From assembly GCF_902506575.1 (NCBI RefSeq), contig NZ_LR732544.1, positions 1,386,330-1,450,329 of the forward strand: a DNA stretch of 64,000 bases, in the 5' to 3' direction. Under the pieces are notes generated by a model. That model worked only from the letters and a program-made list of their open reading frames with translations. It had not been told where the DNA came from and searched no databases. Source of the DNA: Streptomyces mexicanus (GTDB taxonomy: Bacteria > Actinomycetota > Actinomycetes > Streptomycetales > Streptomycetaceae). The position numbers and the translations under genes were made by a program. This document shows, in pieces, positions 53,414 to 61,291 of this stretch (positions are counted from its first letter, which is position 1; each line of letters begins with the position of its first letter).

Positions 53414-54886
53414 TCAGTGGGCGGCCGCCCCGCCGGTGGCGGGCCGCCTGCCGTGACGCATGAATGCCGTGAGTACGAACCCGACCATGCCTGCGACCGC
53501 GAGGGTGAGAAAGACGTAAGTGTAGCCGCGGGAGGCATAGACCACCTGGTGCGTGGCCGAGTCGGTGTGCAGTACATTCGCGGAGAGGATGACCGTCGCC
53601 ACGATCGGCATCGCTGATCCGGCGAAGGCCGAGGTGAACGCCTGCATCCCGGTACTGACGCCGGTCAGCCGAGCGGGCACGGCCTCGATGACGAGGTTCG
53701 GGCCGGCCGCGAAGTAGAACCCGTTGAAGGCGCCGTAGAGCACGCCGAAGACGACGTACTCCCACAGCCGGCTGTGCCAGAAGGCCATGGCCACGGTCGC
53801 CATGACCGCAAGCGAGCCGCACCACAGCATGACCAGGCGGGGCGAGAAGCGCCGGGCCAGATACCCGCCCAACGGCCCGAACAGCATGCCCACGATGCCT
53901 GAGGACAGGGTCACCAGGCCGACCTGCGTGGCGGACAGGCCGAACCCGTAGTCGATCCCGGCAGTCCGCTCGGCCTCCAGGAGCTGGGGGATGACATATC
54001 CCCACCCGCCGCTTGTGGCTCCGACGAGCAGGGAGACCCCAAGTGTGGCGCGCAGGGCGGGACCGGACAGCAGCCGCATGTCCATCATGGGTTCGCGGAC
54101 CCGGTACTCCACGACAGCGAAGGCCACCAGCAGGAGCACCGCTGCGACGAGGAGCACCAAGGTGGTGGGCGAGGTCCAGCCCAGTTCCGGGCCTTCGCTG
54201 ACGCCGAACAGCAGCAGCCCCGCCCCGGCGGTGAGCAACACCGATCCCAGCACATCCACGCGGTGCCGGTTCCGGGGGCCGCCGGGCACGACGAAGAACA
54301 CGATCGGAGCGAACACGCCCATGTAGATGAGGCAGAACCAGAAGATCGCGTGATAGCCGAACGCCGCCAGCAGGGCGCCGCTGATCAGTGGGGCGGCGAT
54401 CCCGGCGACCCCGATGCCGGTGGAGCTCATGCCGATCGCGATCGGCACCATCCGCTTGGGGAAGAACCCGCGGAAGAACGAGTAGATGACGCCCGGAATG
54501 GCGATGGCCGGGGCCTGCAGGACACGCGCCACCATGATCAGCGGGAACGAACTGGTGAGAGCCCCGATCAGAGATCCGACGACGTAGGTCAGTGCTACCG
54601 CCAGGACCAGCCGCCGGAAGCCGAAGATGTCGGCAAGCTTGCCCATCAGAGGCTGCAGGGCGGCGGCGACCAGCAGGCTGACGCTGACGATCCACGGCAG
54701 CTGGGCCGGCGTGAACAGCGCCGACATGGAGGGCAGTGCATTCCAGAACAGGATCGCCGTGAAGGTCATGGTCTCCGACAGCAGCAACACCGCGACCAGG
54801 ACGAACATGTAGTAGGCCGTTGACCGTTCTTCGGGGGCGGCCGTGTGGGGATCCTCTTGGTGCAGGCCGACCGATATCTCGCTCAT
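53414..54886 (-). CDS. MFS transporter, DHA2-like (14 helices)
   Basis: A 490-residue membrane protein with about 14 predicted transmembrane helices. It has the N-terminal LLLSETMTFTAILFW helix, the loop GKLADIFGFRRL between helices 2 and 3, and ARVLQAPAIAIPG in helix 5, a motif-C-like region of drug:H+ antiporters. The ATG at 54886 follows GGGAGGATC. Function could be efflux of a toxic intermediate or uptake of the growth substrate. It is transcribed leftward toward the P450 gene, about 320 bases from it. Confidence 0.82.
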   Translation of the reverse strand: MSEISVGLHQEDPHTAAPEERSTAYYMFVLVAVLLLSETMTFTAILFWNALPSMSALFTPAQLPWIVSVSLLVAAALQPLMGKLADIFGFRRLVLAVALTYVVGSLIGALTSSFPLIMVARVLQAPAIAIPGVIYSFFRGFFPKRMVPIAIGMSSTGIGVAGIAAPLISGALLAAFGYHAIFWFCLIYMGVFAPIVFFVVPGGPRNRHRVDVLGSVLLTAGAGLLLFGVSEGPELGWTSPTTLVLLVAAVLLLVAFAVVEYRVREPMMDMRLLSGPALRATLGVSLLVGATSGGWGYVIPQLLEAERTAGIDYGFGLSATQVGLVTLSSGIVGMLFGPLGGYLARRFSPRLVMLWCGSLAVMATVAMAFWHSRLWEYVVFGVLYGAFNGFYFAAGPNLVIEAVPARLTGVSTGMQAFTSAFAGSAMPIVATVILSANVLHTDSATHQVVYASRGYTYVFLTLAVAGMVGFVLTAFMRHGRRPATGGAAAH

Positions 54887-55436
54887 GATCCTCCCTGGGA
54901 CCAAGCGGCTGATGAACCGTGTTGATGCGGTGCCGGTTCGCGAACGGCGATGCCGTCGCCGCGGGTACGTGTTGAGGGGACGGGCGGTGGGCGGACGGGC
55001 CCTGCCCGGAGGAACCGGATTCGTCAGTGGCCGGCTGAGGTCGTGGACACAAGCTGACCGGAAGGAGATTTCGCGAAGGAGCGCACAGCCGGATGAGGCA
55101 CGTGGCGAGGTGCCTCGGCGTATCGGCTGCCCGGGATCAGCCCGGCAGCTCGTGCGATGCTAACCGTCACGGAAGGACAAGTACAGATAGATGATTAAAC
55201 CTAATTTGTGGCCCGGCGGATCGTCTCCTTCACGGATCGCGCGAGTTGGGTTCATGCTGCGGCAGCCAGGAGCGGTCGCACTGATCCTGCCCTCGGGCCT
55301 GGCCCACCGACACGGACTGGGCGACGGCATCGGGCCCCTCCGCATCAAGCCCCGCACCCCGCGACTGAACGGCACGGTCGGGTGATGTCAGCCCATCAGC
55401 TCAGAGAAGTTCTGCCCGGTGGGGCCCACCGGCGTG
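54887..55436. promoter_or_regulatory. Long intergenic region upstream of the MFS gene
   Basis: About 550 bases. The AT-rich patch at 55181-55210 contains the 15-bp element, copy 8. I see no coherent gene in the rest. Confidence 0.45.
55186..55200 (+). promoter_or_regulatory. Recurrent 15-bp element, copy 8
   Basis: GATAGATGATTAAAC, about 300 bases upstream of the MFS start. It is weaker than the others at positions 1-2 but similar to the importer copy over AGATGATT. The long distance makes its target less certain. Confidence 0.4.
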
Positions 55437-56204
55437 CTACTTCTGAGCATCCTGCGGACGCTTGGGGTTGCCGCCCAGGACGATGCCCCCGTCGATGAGA
55501 AGCGTCTCCCCGGTGACCCAGGAGGCGTCGTCGGACAGGAGGAAGAGCACTGCGCGGGCAATGTCCTCGGGCTCGCCGGCCCTGGCCATCGGGATTCCCT
55601 CGCCCGGGTTGTTGCCGCCCTCGAAGTAGGCGTTGGTGAAGTCGGTGCGGACAAGACCCGGGGCCACGGCGTTCACGCGCACGGTGGGTGCCATCTCGAA
55701 GGCCATCGAGCGTGTGAGGTGGAGCAGCATCGACTTGGTCGCGCCATACAGACCGTTTCCCTTGGACGAGCGGAAGGCCGCACCCGAGGCGACATTGATG
55801 ATCGAGCCGCCCCTCTTGCTCATCTGGCCGGCATGCCAGACCTGCTGCACCCATCCGATGGGCGCCAGGCAGTTGAGCTCCACCATCCCGCGACCCCGGT
55901 CGAGATCGACGTCCACGAGATTGCCGAGCTTGAGGCTCACACCGGCGCTGTTCACCAGGTGGTCCACCGCTCCGAACCGGTCGACCACCTCGGCCACCGT
56001 GGCGGCCTGATGCGACGGTTCGTCGGCGCTGCCCGCGATCGCGAGCACATCTCGTCCGATCTCGGCGGCCGCACTCCTGAGCACGTCCTCTCGTCGGCCG
56101 GTGATCGCCACCCGGGCCCCCTCGGCATGCAGGTCCTTCGCGATCTGGAACCCGATGCCACGGCTGGCGCCGGTGACGAGTGCGACCTTGCCCTCGAAAC
56201 GCAC
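55437..56204 (-). CDS. SDR family oxidoreductase
   Basis: A 255-residue SDR: TGASRGIGFQIA near residue 12, NSAGVSL, catalytic Ser in NVASGAAF, and LYGATKSM with Tyr and Lys. The end WVTGETLLIDGG is typical. The GTG at 56204 follows GGGAGG at five bases and lies two bases after the stop of the degenerate SDR, so the three SDR genes at 55.4-57.9 kb form one operon. It may be a 3-hydroxyacyl-CoA or alcohol dehydrogenase; substrate unknown. Confidence 0.8.
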   Translation of the reverse strand: MRFEGKVALVTGASRGIGFQIAKDLHAEGARVAITGRREDVLRSAAAEIGRDVLAIAGSADEPSHQAATVAEVVDRFGAVDHLVNSAGVSLKLGNLVDVDLDRGRGMVELNCLAPIGWVQQVWHAGQMSKRGGSIINVASGAAFRSSKGNGLYGATKSMLLHLTRSMAFEMAPTVRVNAVAPGLVRTDFTNAYFEGGNNPGEGIPMARAGEPEDIARAVLFLLSDDASWVTGETLLIDGGIVLGGNPKRPQDAQK

Positions 56205-56206
56205 GT

Positions 56207-56935
56207 CTACCTCCCGCCGCGCAGGAACTCGTTCCTCGTGTGCACGGGCTCCAGAAGGTAGCGCTTGAGGGAGTCGCCGCCGTCCACCGTGATGGTCGTG
56301 CCCGTCAGGTACGCCGCGTAGGGCGAGCACAGGTACTCGATCATCCACGCCAGCTCCCGCGCCTCACCCAGCCGAAGTGCCGGAATGTTGCCGGGCAGAC
56401 CGGCGCCGCCGGCACCGCTGAAGTGGCCGACCGCCAGGGCGTTGACACGGAGGTCGCGCGGGGACCACTCCACGGCGAGCGACTGCACCAGACCGACAAG
56501 AGCCGCCTGGGCGCCCGCCGCCGCGGCCGCGCCCGGTCCCCCGTGGAGCGCCACCGGATCGACCGTGATCAGCGCGACACCGCCGTTCTCCGCGCGTGCG
56601 GCACCGAACGCCGCGAGTGCTCCGAAAGCCGACTCGAGCATGCTGCCCGGCCCGGCTTGCCAGCTCCCGAGCGAGACACCGTCCGCGATCTCCGGCTCGG
56701 TCAGGTCCGGTGGAACGATCACCAGGACTTCGGCGTCAGTCGCACCGACCGTGTGCTGGACAGCTTTCGCATCGGCCAGGTCGATCTTCGAGACCGCAGC
56801 GCCGATCTCCGTCAGGCCGGCTGCCGCCGTCTCGGCGACGAAGCCGGCTCCGACGACGAGCGCTGCCGTGCCGGCCAGCGTGTCGGGCGGCAGCATGGCC
56901 GCAAGGGTGGCCGGCGGCGTGGGAAGTCCTGTCAT
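56207..56935 (-). CDS. Degenerate SDR-fold protein, probably non-catalytic partner subunit
   Basis: A 242-residue protein with SDR overall pattern but no functional sites. The cofactor motif TGxxxGxG is replaced by VVGAGFVAE. The Tyr-x-x-x-Lys region is GAQAALVGL with both Tyr and Lys lost, followed by the normal helix and RVNALAVG, then LTGTTITVDGG. Its ATG overlaps the stop of the dienoyl-CoA-reductase-like SDR by four bases. Heteromeric SDRs with one inactive subunit are known (for example BbsCD in toluene degradation), so this is plausibly the structural partner of its neighbour. A decaying duplicate is the alternative, but the frame is intact. Confidence 0.7.
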   Translation of the reverse strand: MTGLPTPPATLAAMLPPDTLAGTAALVVGAGFVAETAAAGLTEIGAAVSKIDLADAKAVQHTVGATDAEVLVIVPPDLTEPEIADGVSLGSWQAGPGSMLESAFGALAAFGAARAENGGVALITVDPVALHGGPGAAAAAGAQAALVGLVQSLAVEWSPRDLRVNALAVGHFSGAGGAGLPGNIPALRLGEARELAWMIEYLCSPYAAYLTGTTITVDGGDSLKRYLLEPVHTRNEFLRGGR

Positions 56936-57852
56936 CGCCTCACACCTGTCCTGTCCGCAAGGTCCGACTCCCAGAGATTCTCTCGCTCGGAGACCGGTTG
57001 ATAGGGGAAGCCGATCGGTCGTCGACGAAGGTGGTCGGCGCCCGTCAGGTGTACATTCTCGCCCGTCACGAAGGCCGCGTACGGCGAGACCAGGAATGCA
57101 GCGAGCCAGCCGTACTCCCGGATACGCCCGACCCGGCCGGCGACGATGCGCGGCCCCACCTTCGCGTCGGCTTCCTCCGCCGTAGCGGTTCTCGACCCGT
57201 CGTGCGGGAACCATCCGGCCACGATGCTGTTCACCCGGACACCGTCGCCCGCCCACTCGGCCGCCAGTGCTCGCGTGAGCGTGGCCACGCCCGCCTTCGC
57301 ACTGGACGACGCCGCGGCGCCGGGGTATCCCGTGGCCTGATACTGCGCACCGTTGTTCACGATGGCACCCCGCGTCAGGCCCGCGGCGAGGTAACGCCGG
57401 AAGAACTCACTCGACGCGATGAAGGTGCCCTCCAGCGCGATCCGCGAGATCGCAGCAAATCCATTCGCGGAGAGCTCTGCCGACCGCGCGGGAAAGTTCG
57501 CTCCCGCGTTGTTCGCCAGGATCGAGATCGGTCCCAGCGCGTTCTCCACGGCTTCGAATGCCGCCGCGACCTCGTCGGCCTTGCGCACATCCCCGCAGAC
57601 GCCGACCGCGCGGACACCTGTCTCGTCGGCGATCCGGCGTGCCGCCTTCTCTGTCTTGCCGAGGGTGCGTCCCAGAAGACCGACACTCGCACCGCAGCGC
57701 GCGAATGCCATAGCCGATTCCAGCCCCAGCCCGGAACCTCCGCCCGTGACCAGGGCGACCCGACCGGCAAGCGTGTCAGCCGGCAGCATCGAAGCGACTT
57801 CAGGGGGCTCACGCAGCGCCACGGCAACTCCATCGTCGTCAGTCAACGTCAT
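56932..57852 (-). CDS. 2,4-dienoyl-CoA reductase-like SDR (DECR type)
   Basis: A 306-residue SDR resembling mitochondrial-type 2,4-dienoyl-CoA reductases. The cofactor motif is TGGGSGLGLESA near residue 37. The DECR features are NNAGANFPARSAELS and an active site NGAQYQATGYPG followed by SSSAKAGV: the Tyr lies 15 residues before the Lys, as in DECR1, instead of the standard four-residue spacing. Expected reaction: NADPH reduction of a dienoyl-CoA, needed when ring opening leaves a misplaced double bond. The ATG at 57852 has no Shine-Dalgarno and is probably leaderless. It starts an operon with the degenerate SDR and a further SDR. Confidence 0.75.
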   Translation of the reverse strand: MTLTDDDGVAVALREPPEVASMLPADTLAGRVALVTGGGSGLGLESAMAFARCGASVGLLGRTLGKTEKAARRIADETGVRAVGVCGDVRKADEVAAAFEAVENALGPISILANNAGANFPARSAELSANGFAAISRIALEGTFIASSEFFRRYLAAGLTRGAIVNNGAQYQATGYPGAAASSSAKAGVATLTRALAAEWAGDGVRVNSIVAGWFPHDGSRTATAEEADAKVGPRIVAGRVGRIREYGWLAAFLVSPYAAFVTGENVHLTGADHLRRRPIGFPYQPVSERENLWESDLADRTGVRR

Positions 57853-57870
57853 TCAGTTAACTTAATACAC
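57850..57870 (-). promoter_or_regulatory. Candidate leaderless promoter with 15-bp element, copy 9
   Basis: On the minus strand TAAGTT, a TANNNT -10, ends six bases before the ATG at 57852 with no ribosome site between. The element GTTAACTTAATACAC (57856-57870, plus-strand reading) covers this -10. No good -35 is visible. Confidence 0.45.
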
Positions 57871-58063
57871 CATAAGAGTCGCTGCTGCAGCAACTGCCGA
57901 CGACCGTTCGGCGCATGCCTGGGAGGCGCCGATCCTCCGACTTCGCCGGCCGCACCAGGCGGGATGAGCCCGGCCCGGCGGCAAGCGGGCCGGCGCCCCT
58001 CCTCACCGAGTGGGTCCCCGAGCGCACCGGTCGAGACCAGTCTCGCGGGGCATGGGCGGTTCC

Positions 58064-59242
58064 CTACCCGAGCCGTTCGATGATCGTCACGTTCGCCATG
58101 CCGCCGCCTTCGCACATCGCCTGCAGGCCGTAGCGGCCCCCCGTCGACTCCAGGTAGTTGAGCATCGTGGCCATCAGACGCGTCCCGGAGCCGCCGAGCG
58201 GGTGTCCGAGCGCGATCGCGCCGCCGCGGGGGTTCAGCTTGTCGGGGTCGGCGTCGAACTCCTTCGCCCAGGCGAGCGGCACGGAAGCGAAGGCCTCGTT
58301 GACCTCGTAGACGTCGAAGTCGTCGATGGCCAGACCGCTGCGTTCGAGCGCCCTGTGGGTCGCGGGGATGGGACCCGTCAGCATGATCTCCGGATCGCTT
58401 CCGGCGACCGCGAACGTGTGGAACCTTGCACGCGGCGCCAGGCCGAGCGCCGCCGCCCTCTCCTCGCTCATGATGAGCGCTGCCGATGCACCGTCGGTGA
58501 GAGGCGACGAATTGCCCGGTGTGATCGCCCAGTTGATCTCCGGGTAGCGGGAGGCCATCTCGTCGGTGAAGAAGGACGGCTTCAATCCGGCGAGCCCCTC
58601 GACCGTGGTCGTCGGCCGCACCGTCTCGTCGACGGTGTGCGTGCTGCCGTCAGGGAGCACGACCGGCACGATCTCGTGGTCGAAGGCACCGGCGGCCGCG
58701 GCACCGGCCGCCCGCCGATGCGACCGCGCGGCGAACCGATCGAGCTCGGCGCGGTCGAACTTCCATCGCGCCGCGATGAGTTCCGCCCCGATCCCCTGAT
58801 GGGGAAGGTTCGGGTACCGGGCGTGAAGCGGAGCCTGGGGATGGCCGTTCTGTGCCGAGGAGAGCATGGGCACGCGGCTCATCGACTCGACCCCGCACGC
58901 GATCGCGATGTCGTACGCGCCGGCGATGACACCCTGTGCTGCGAAGTGCGCCGCCTGCTGGCTCGATCCGCACTGCCGGTCGACCGTGGTACCGGGCACG
59001 CTCTCCGGGAAGCCCGCGGTCAGGAGTGCGTTGCGGGCCACGTTGATGGCCTGGTCGCCGGCCTGGGTCACGCATCCGGCGATGACGTCATCGACGTGCG
59101 CGGGGTCGAGCCCGTTGCGCTCGACGAGTGCCCTGAGGACCGTGGCCAGCAGATTCACGGGATGGACCGTGGAGAGTGCCCCGCCCGGCTTCCCCTTGCC
59201 CGACGCGGTTCTGACGATGTCGACGATCACTGCGTTCGTCAT
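58064..59242 (-). CDS. Thiolase (acetyl-CoA C-acyltransferase)
   Basis: A 392-residue degradative thiolase cleaving 3-ketoacyl-CoA with CoA. Motifs: the nucleophilic cysteine in VDRQCGSSQQA, VESMSRVPM, NEAFASVPLAW, GGAIALGHPLGGSG (catalytic His) and CEGGGMAN with the second cysteine. It resembles FadA5/FadA6-type thiolases of steroid degradation. AAGGAGT is eight bases before the ATG at 59242. It ends a minus-strand run of thiolase, hydroxyacyl-CoA dehydrogenase-like SDR and acyl-CoA dehydrogenase, which together with a crotonase make a full beta-oxidation set at this end of the island. Confidence 0.88.
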   Translation of the reverse strand: MTNAVIVDIVRTASGKGKPGGALSTVHPVNLLATVLRALVERNGLDPAHVDDVIAGCVTQAGDQAINVARNALLTAGFPESVPGTTVDRQCGSSQQAAHFAAQGVIAGAYDIAIACGVESMSRVPMLSSAQNGHPQAPLHARYPNLPHQGIGAELIAARWKFDRAELDRFAARSHRRAAGAAAAGAFDHEIVPVVLPDGSTHTVDETVRPTTTVEGLAGLKPSFFTDEMASRYPEINWAITPGNSSPLTDGASAALIMSEERAAALGLAPRARFHTFAVAGSDPEIMLTGPIPATHRALERSGLAIDDFDVYEVNEAFASVPLAWAKEFDADPDKLNPRGGAIALGHPLGGSGTRLMATMLNYLESTGGRYGLQAMCEGGGMANVTIIERLG

Positions 59243-59275
59243 GTGGTTACTCCTTGTCACGGCGTCGGCGGACGG

Positions 59276-60025
59276 TCAGCGCGGGGCCATCCGGAGCGCG
59301 CCATCCATGCGGATGGTCTCCCCGTTGAGGTAGTCGTGGTCGATGATCATGCCGACGAGCTGGGCGTACTCGTCCGGGCGGCACAGCCGCTGCGGGAACG
59401 GGATGCCGGCGGCGAGCGCGCCGCGGAACTCCTCGCTCACGGTTTGCAGCATCGGCGTGTCTACGATGCCCGGCGCGACGGTGTTCACCCGGATGCCGTA
59501 CTGGGCGAGGTCACGTGCGGCCGGGACGGTCAACCCGACGACGCCGCCCTTCGACGAGGCGTACGCCGCCTGACCGACCTGGCCCTCAAAGGCGGCGACC
59601 GACGCGGTGTTGACGATGACGCCACGCTGACCGAACTCCAGCGGCTCGGTCCCGGCGATCTCCTCCGCCGCGAGCGCGAGCACGGTGAAGGTACCGATCA
59701 GGTTGACCTGGATCACCTTCGTGTAGAGGCCGAGGTCGTGGACGCCCTTGCGTCCGAGGATACGCGCCGATGGTCCGATGCCGGCGCAGTTCACCACCAC
59801 ACGCAGCGGCCCACTGGCCGCGGCCTTCGCGACAGCGGCGCGCACCTGCTGCTCGTCCGTGACGTCGGTCGCGATATAGCTGACCCCCTCGACCGCCGGA
59901 GCGTTGTCCGTGTTCAGATCGAGGCCGAACACCCGCGCTCCCCGCGAAGCGAGGTGTGCAGCCGTCGCGGCACCGAGTCCCGAAGCGGCTCCTGTGACGA
60001 TCGCCGCTGTGTTCTCGACCTTCAT
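59276..60025 (-). CDS. SDR, probable 3-hydroxyacyl-CoA dehydrogenase (HSD17B10-like)
   Basis: A 249-residue SDR: TGAASGLGAATA near residue 11, DVTDEQQV, NCAGIGPS, catalytic Ser in NTASVAAF followed by EGQVGQAAYASSKGGV (Tyr and Lys), then GIRVNTVAPGIVDTPM. The long loop EPLEFGQRGVIVN is characteristic of type II 3-hydroxyacyl-CoA dehydrogenases. It lies between the acyl-CoA dehydrogenase and the thiolase on the same strand, matching the order of beta-oxidation steps. Confidence 0.83.
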   Translation of the reverse strand: MKVENTAAIVTGAASGLGAATAAHLASRGARVFGLDLNTDNAPAVEGVSYIATDVTDEQQVRAAVAKAAASGPLRVVVNCAGIGPSARILGRKGVHDLGLYTKVIQVNLIGTFTVLALAAEEIAGTEPLEFGQRGVIVNTASVAAFEGQVGQAAYASSKGGVVGLTVPAARDLAQYGIRVNTVAPGIVDTPMLQTVSEEFRGALAAGIPFPQRLCRPDEYAQLVGMIIDHDYLNGETIRMDGALRMAPR

Positions 60026-60047
60026 GGTTCTCCTGTGAGTGTGCGGA

Positions 60048-61190
60048 TCAGCGCGCGAGGTCGCGGCTGATGACGAGGCGCTGGATCTGGTTGGTTCCCT
60101 CGAAGATCTGCATGACCTTCACCTCGCGCATGAAGCGCTCGACGGGGAAGTCGGTGGTGTAACCGGCACCGCCCAGCACCTGGACTGCGTCGGTGGTGAC
60201 CTTCATGGCGTTGTCCGTCGCGACCAGCTTCGCGATCGACGCCTGACGGGAGAACGGCTTGCCGGCATCGCGGAGGCGAGCGGCGTGCAGGTACGCCGCA
60301 CGTGCCGTCTCCACAGCCGCCGCCATGTCGGCGAGCACGAAGGCCAGGCCCTGGTGCTCGACGATGGGCCGGCCGAACGCGACCCTCTCCTTGGCGTAGG
60401 AGAGGGCCACGTCAAGAGCGGCCTGGGCAACTCCCGTGGCGGCGGCCGCAATCCCCAGGCGGCCGGAGTCCAGACCCGCGAGTGCGATCGGGAGACCCTG
60501 CCCCTCCTCCCCCAGCCGCCGCTCCACGGAGACGCGCACCCCGTCGAACAGCATGGTCGCCGTCGTCGAGCTGTTGAGCCCCATCTTGTCCTCGGGATGG
60601 TCGGCCTTGAGCCCGGGAGCGTCGGCGGGCACCAGGAAGCAGGAGATGCCCCTGCCGCCGTCGTCGGACGTCCGGGCCATCACCGTGTAGAAGTCGGCTT
60701 CCCCGCCATGAGTGGTCCAGGCCTTGGCACCGGTGATCACGTACTCGTCACCGTCGCGCACCGCCCGCGTCCTCATCGCGGCGGGATCCGAGCCGGCGTG
60801 CGACTCCGACAGGCAGTAGGCACCCAACAACTCGCCGCCGACCATGTCGGGAAGCCAGCGCGCCTTCTGCTCAGGCGTTCCGTAGCCGAAGAGCCCGAAA
60901 CACGACAGGACATGGACGCTCGTGCCGACACCGACCGCGGCCCAGGCCGAGGCGATCTCCTCGACCACCTGCAAGTAGACCTCGTACGGCTGCCCGCCGC
61001 CGTCGTACTCCTCCGGATAGGGCAGCCCCAACAGGCCGGCCCGGCCCAGGGTCCGGAACACCTCACGCTCAAACCTGTGACTGCGCTCCGCACCGGCCGC
61101 CTTCTCCCGAAGTTCCTTCTCGGCAATGCTCCGGGTCAGGCTGATCAGATCCGCAGCCTCCTGACTGGGCATCAAACGCTCTGCTGGCAT
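60048..61190 (-). CDS. Acyl-CoA dehydrogenase
   Basis: A 380-residue, single-type (homotetrameric) acyl-CoA dehydrogenase. AYCLSESHAGSDPAAM is the FAD loop, ITGAKAWTTHGG the substrate loop, FGRPIVEHQG the C-terminal domain start, and MQIFEGTNQIQRL carries the usual catalytic Glu. Unlike the two pairs at 32-34 and 42-45 kb it has no partner subunit and looks like a short/medium-chain enzyme. GAGGAGGTG precedes the ATG at 61190; the frame is open far upstream. It is divergent from a nitronate-monooxygenase-like gene across an operator-like region. Confidence 0.87.
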   Translation of the reverse strand: MPAERLMPSQEAADLISLTRSIAEKELREKAAGAERSHRFEREVFRTLGRAGLLGLPYPEEYDGGGQPYEVYLQVVEEIASAWAAVGVGTSVHVLSCFGLFGYGTPEQKARWLPDMVGGELLGAYCLSESHAGSDPAAMRTRAVRDGDEYVITGAKAWTTHGGEADFYTVMARTSDDGGRGISCFLVPADAPGLKADHPEDKMGLNSSTTATMLFDGVRVSVERRLGEEGQGLPIALAGLDSGRLGIAAAATGVAQAALDVALSYAKERVAFGRPIVEHQGLAFVLADMAAAVETARAAYLHAARLRDAGKPFSRQASIAKLVATDNAMKVTTDAVQVLGGAGYTTDFPVERFMREVKVMQIFEGTNQIQRLVISRDLAR

Positions 61191-61211
61191 GACACCTCCT
61201 CGGTCAGAACT

Positions 61212-61261
61212 GATACCAGTAACTGTACTTTCGTAGCAACCTTGGTACTGTCCTCGGTATC
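61212..61261. promoter_or_regulatory. Operator-like inverted repeats in the divergent 61.2-kb region
   Basis: Two 17-base half-sites, 61212-61228 and 61245-61261, are inverted relative to each other and agree at about 12 of 17 positions, beginning and ending with GATACC/GGTATC and GTAC. The left one contains the palindrome CAGTAACTG. This differs from the 15-bp element, so this end of the island may have another regulator. Confidence 0.45.
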
Positions 61262-61291
61262 TTCCGTACTGCTTGCATGCAGGAGGCACTC

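Noticed and set aside
58010-60070. 686-codon frame antisense to thiolase and SDR
   Set aside because: Shadow frame rich in Arg/Gly/Val with no domain; both minus-strand genes are well supported.
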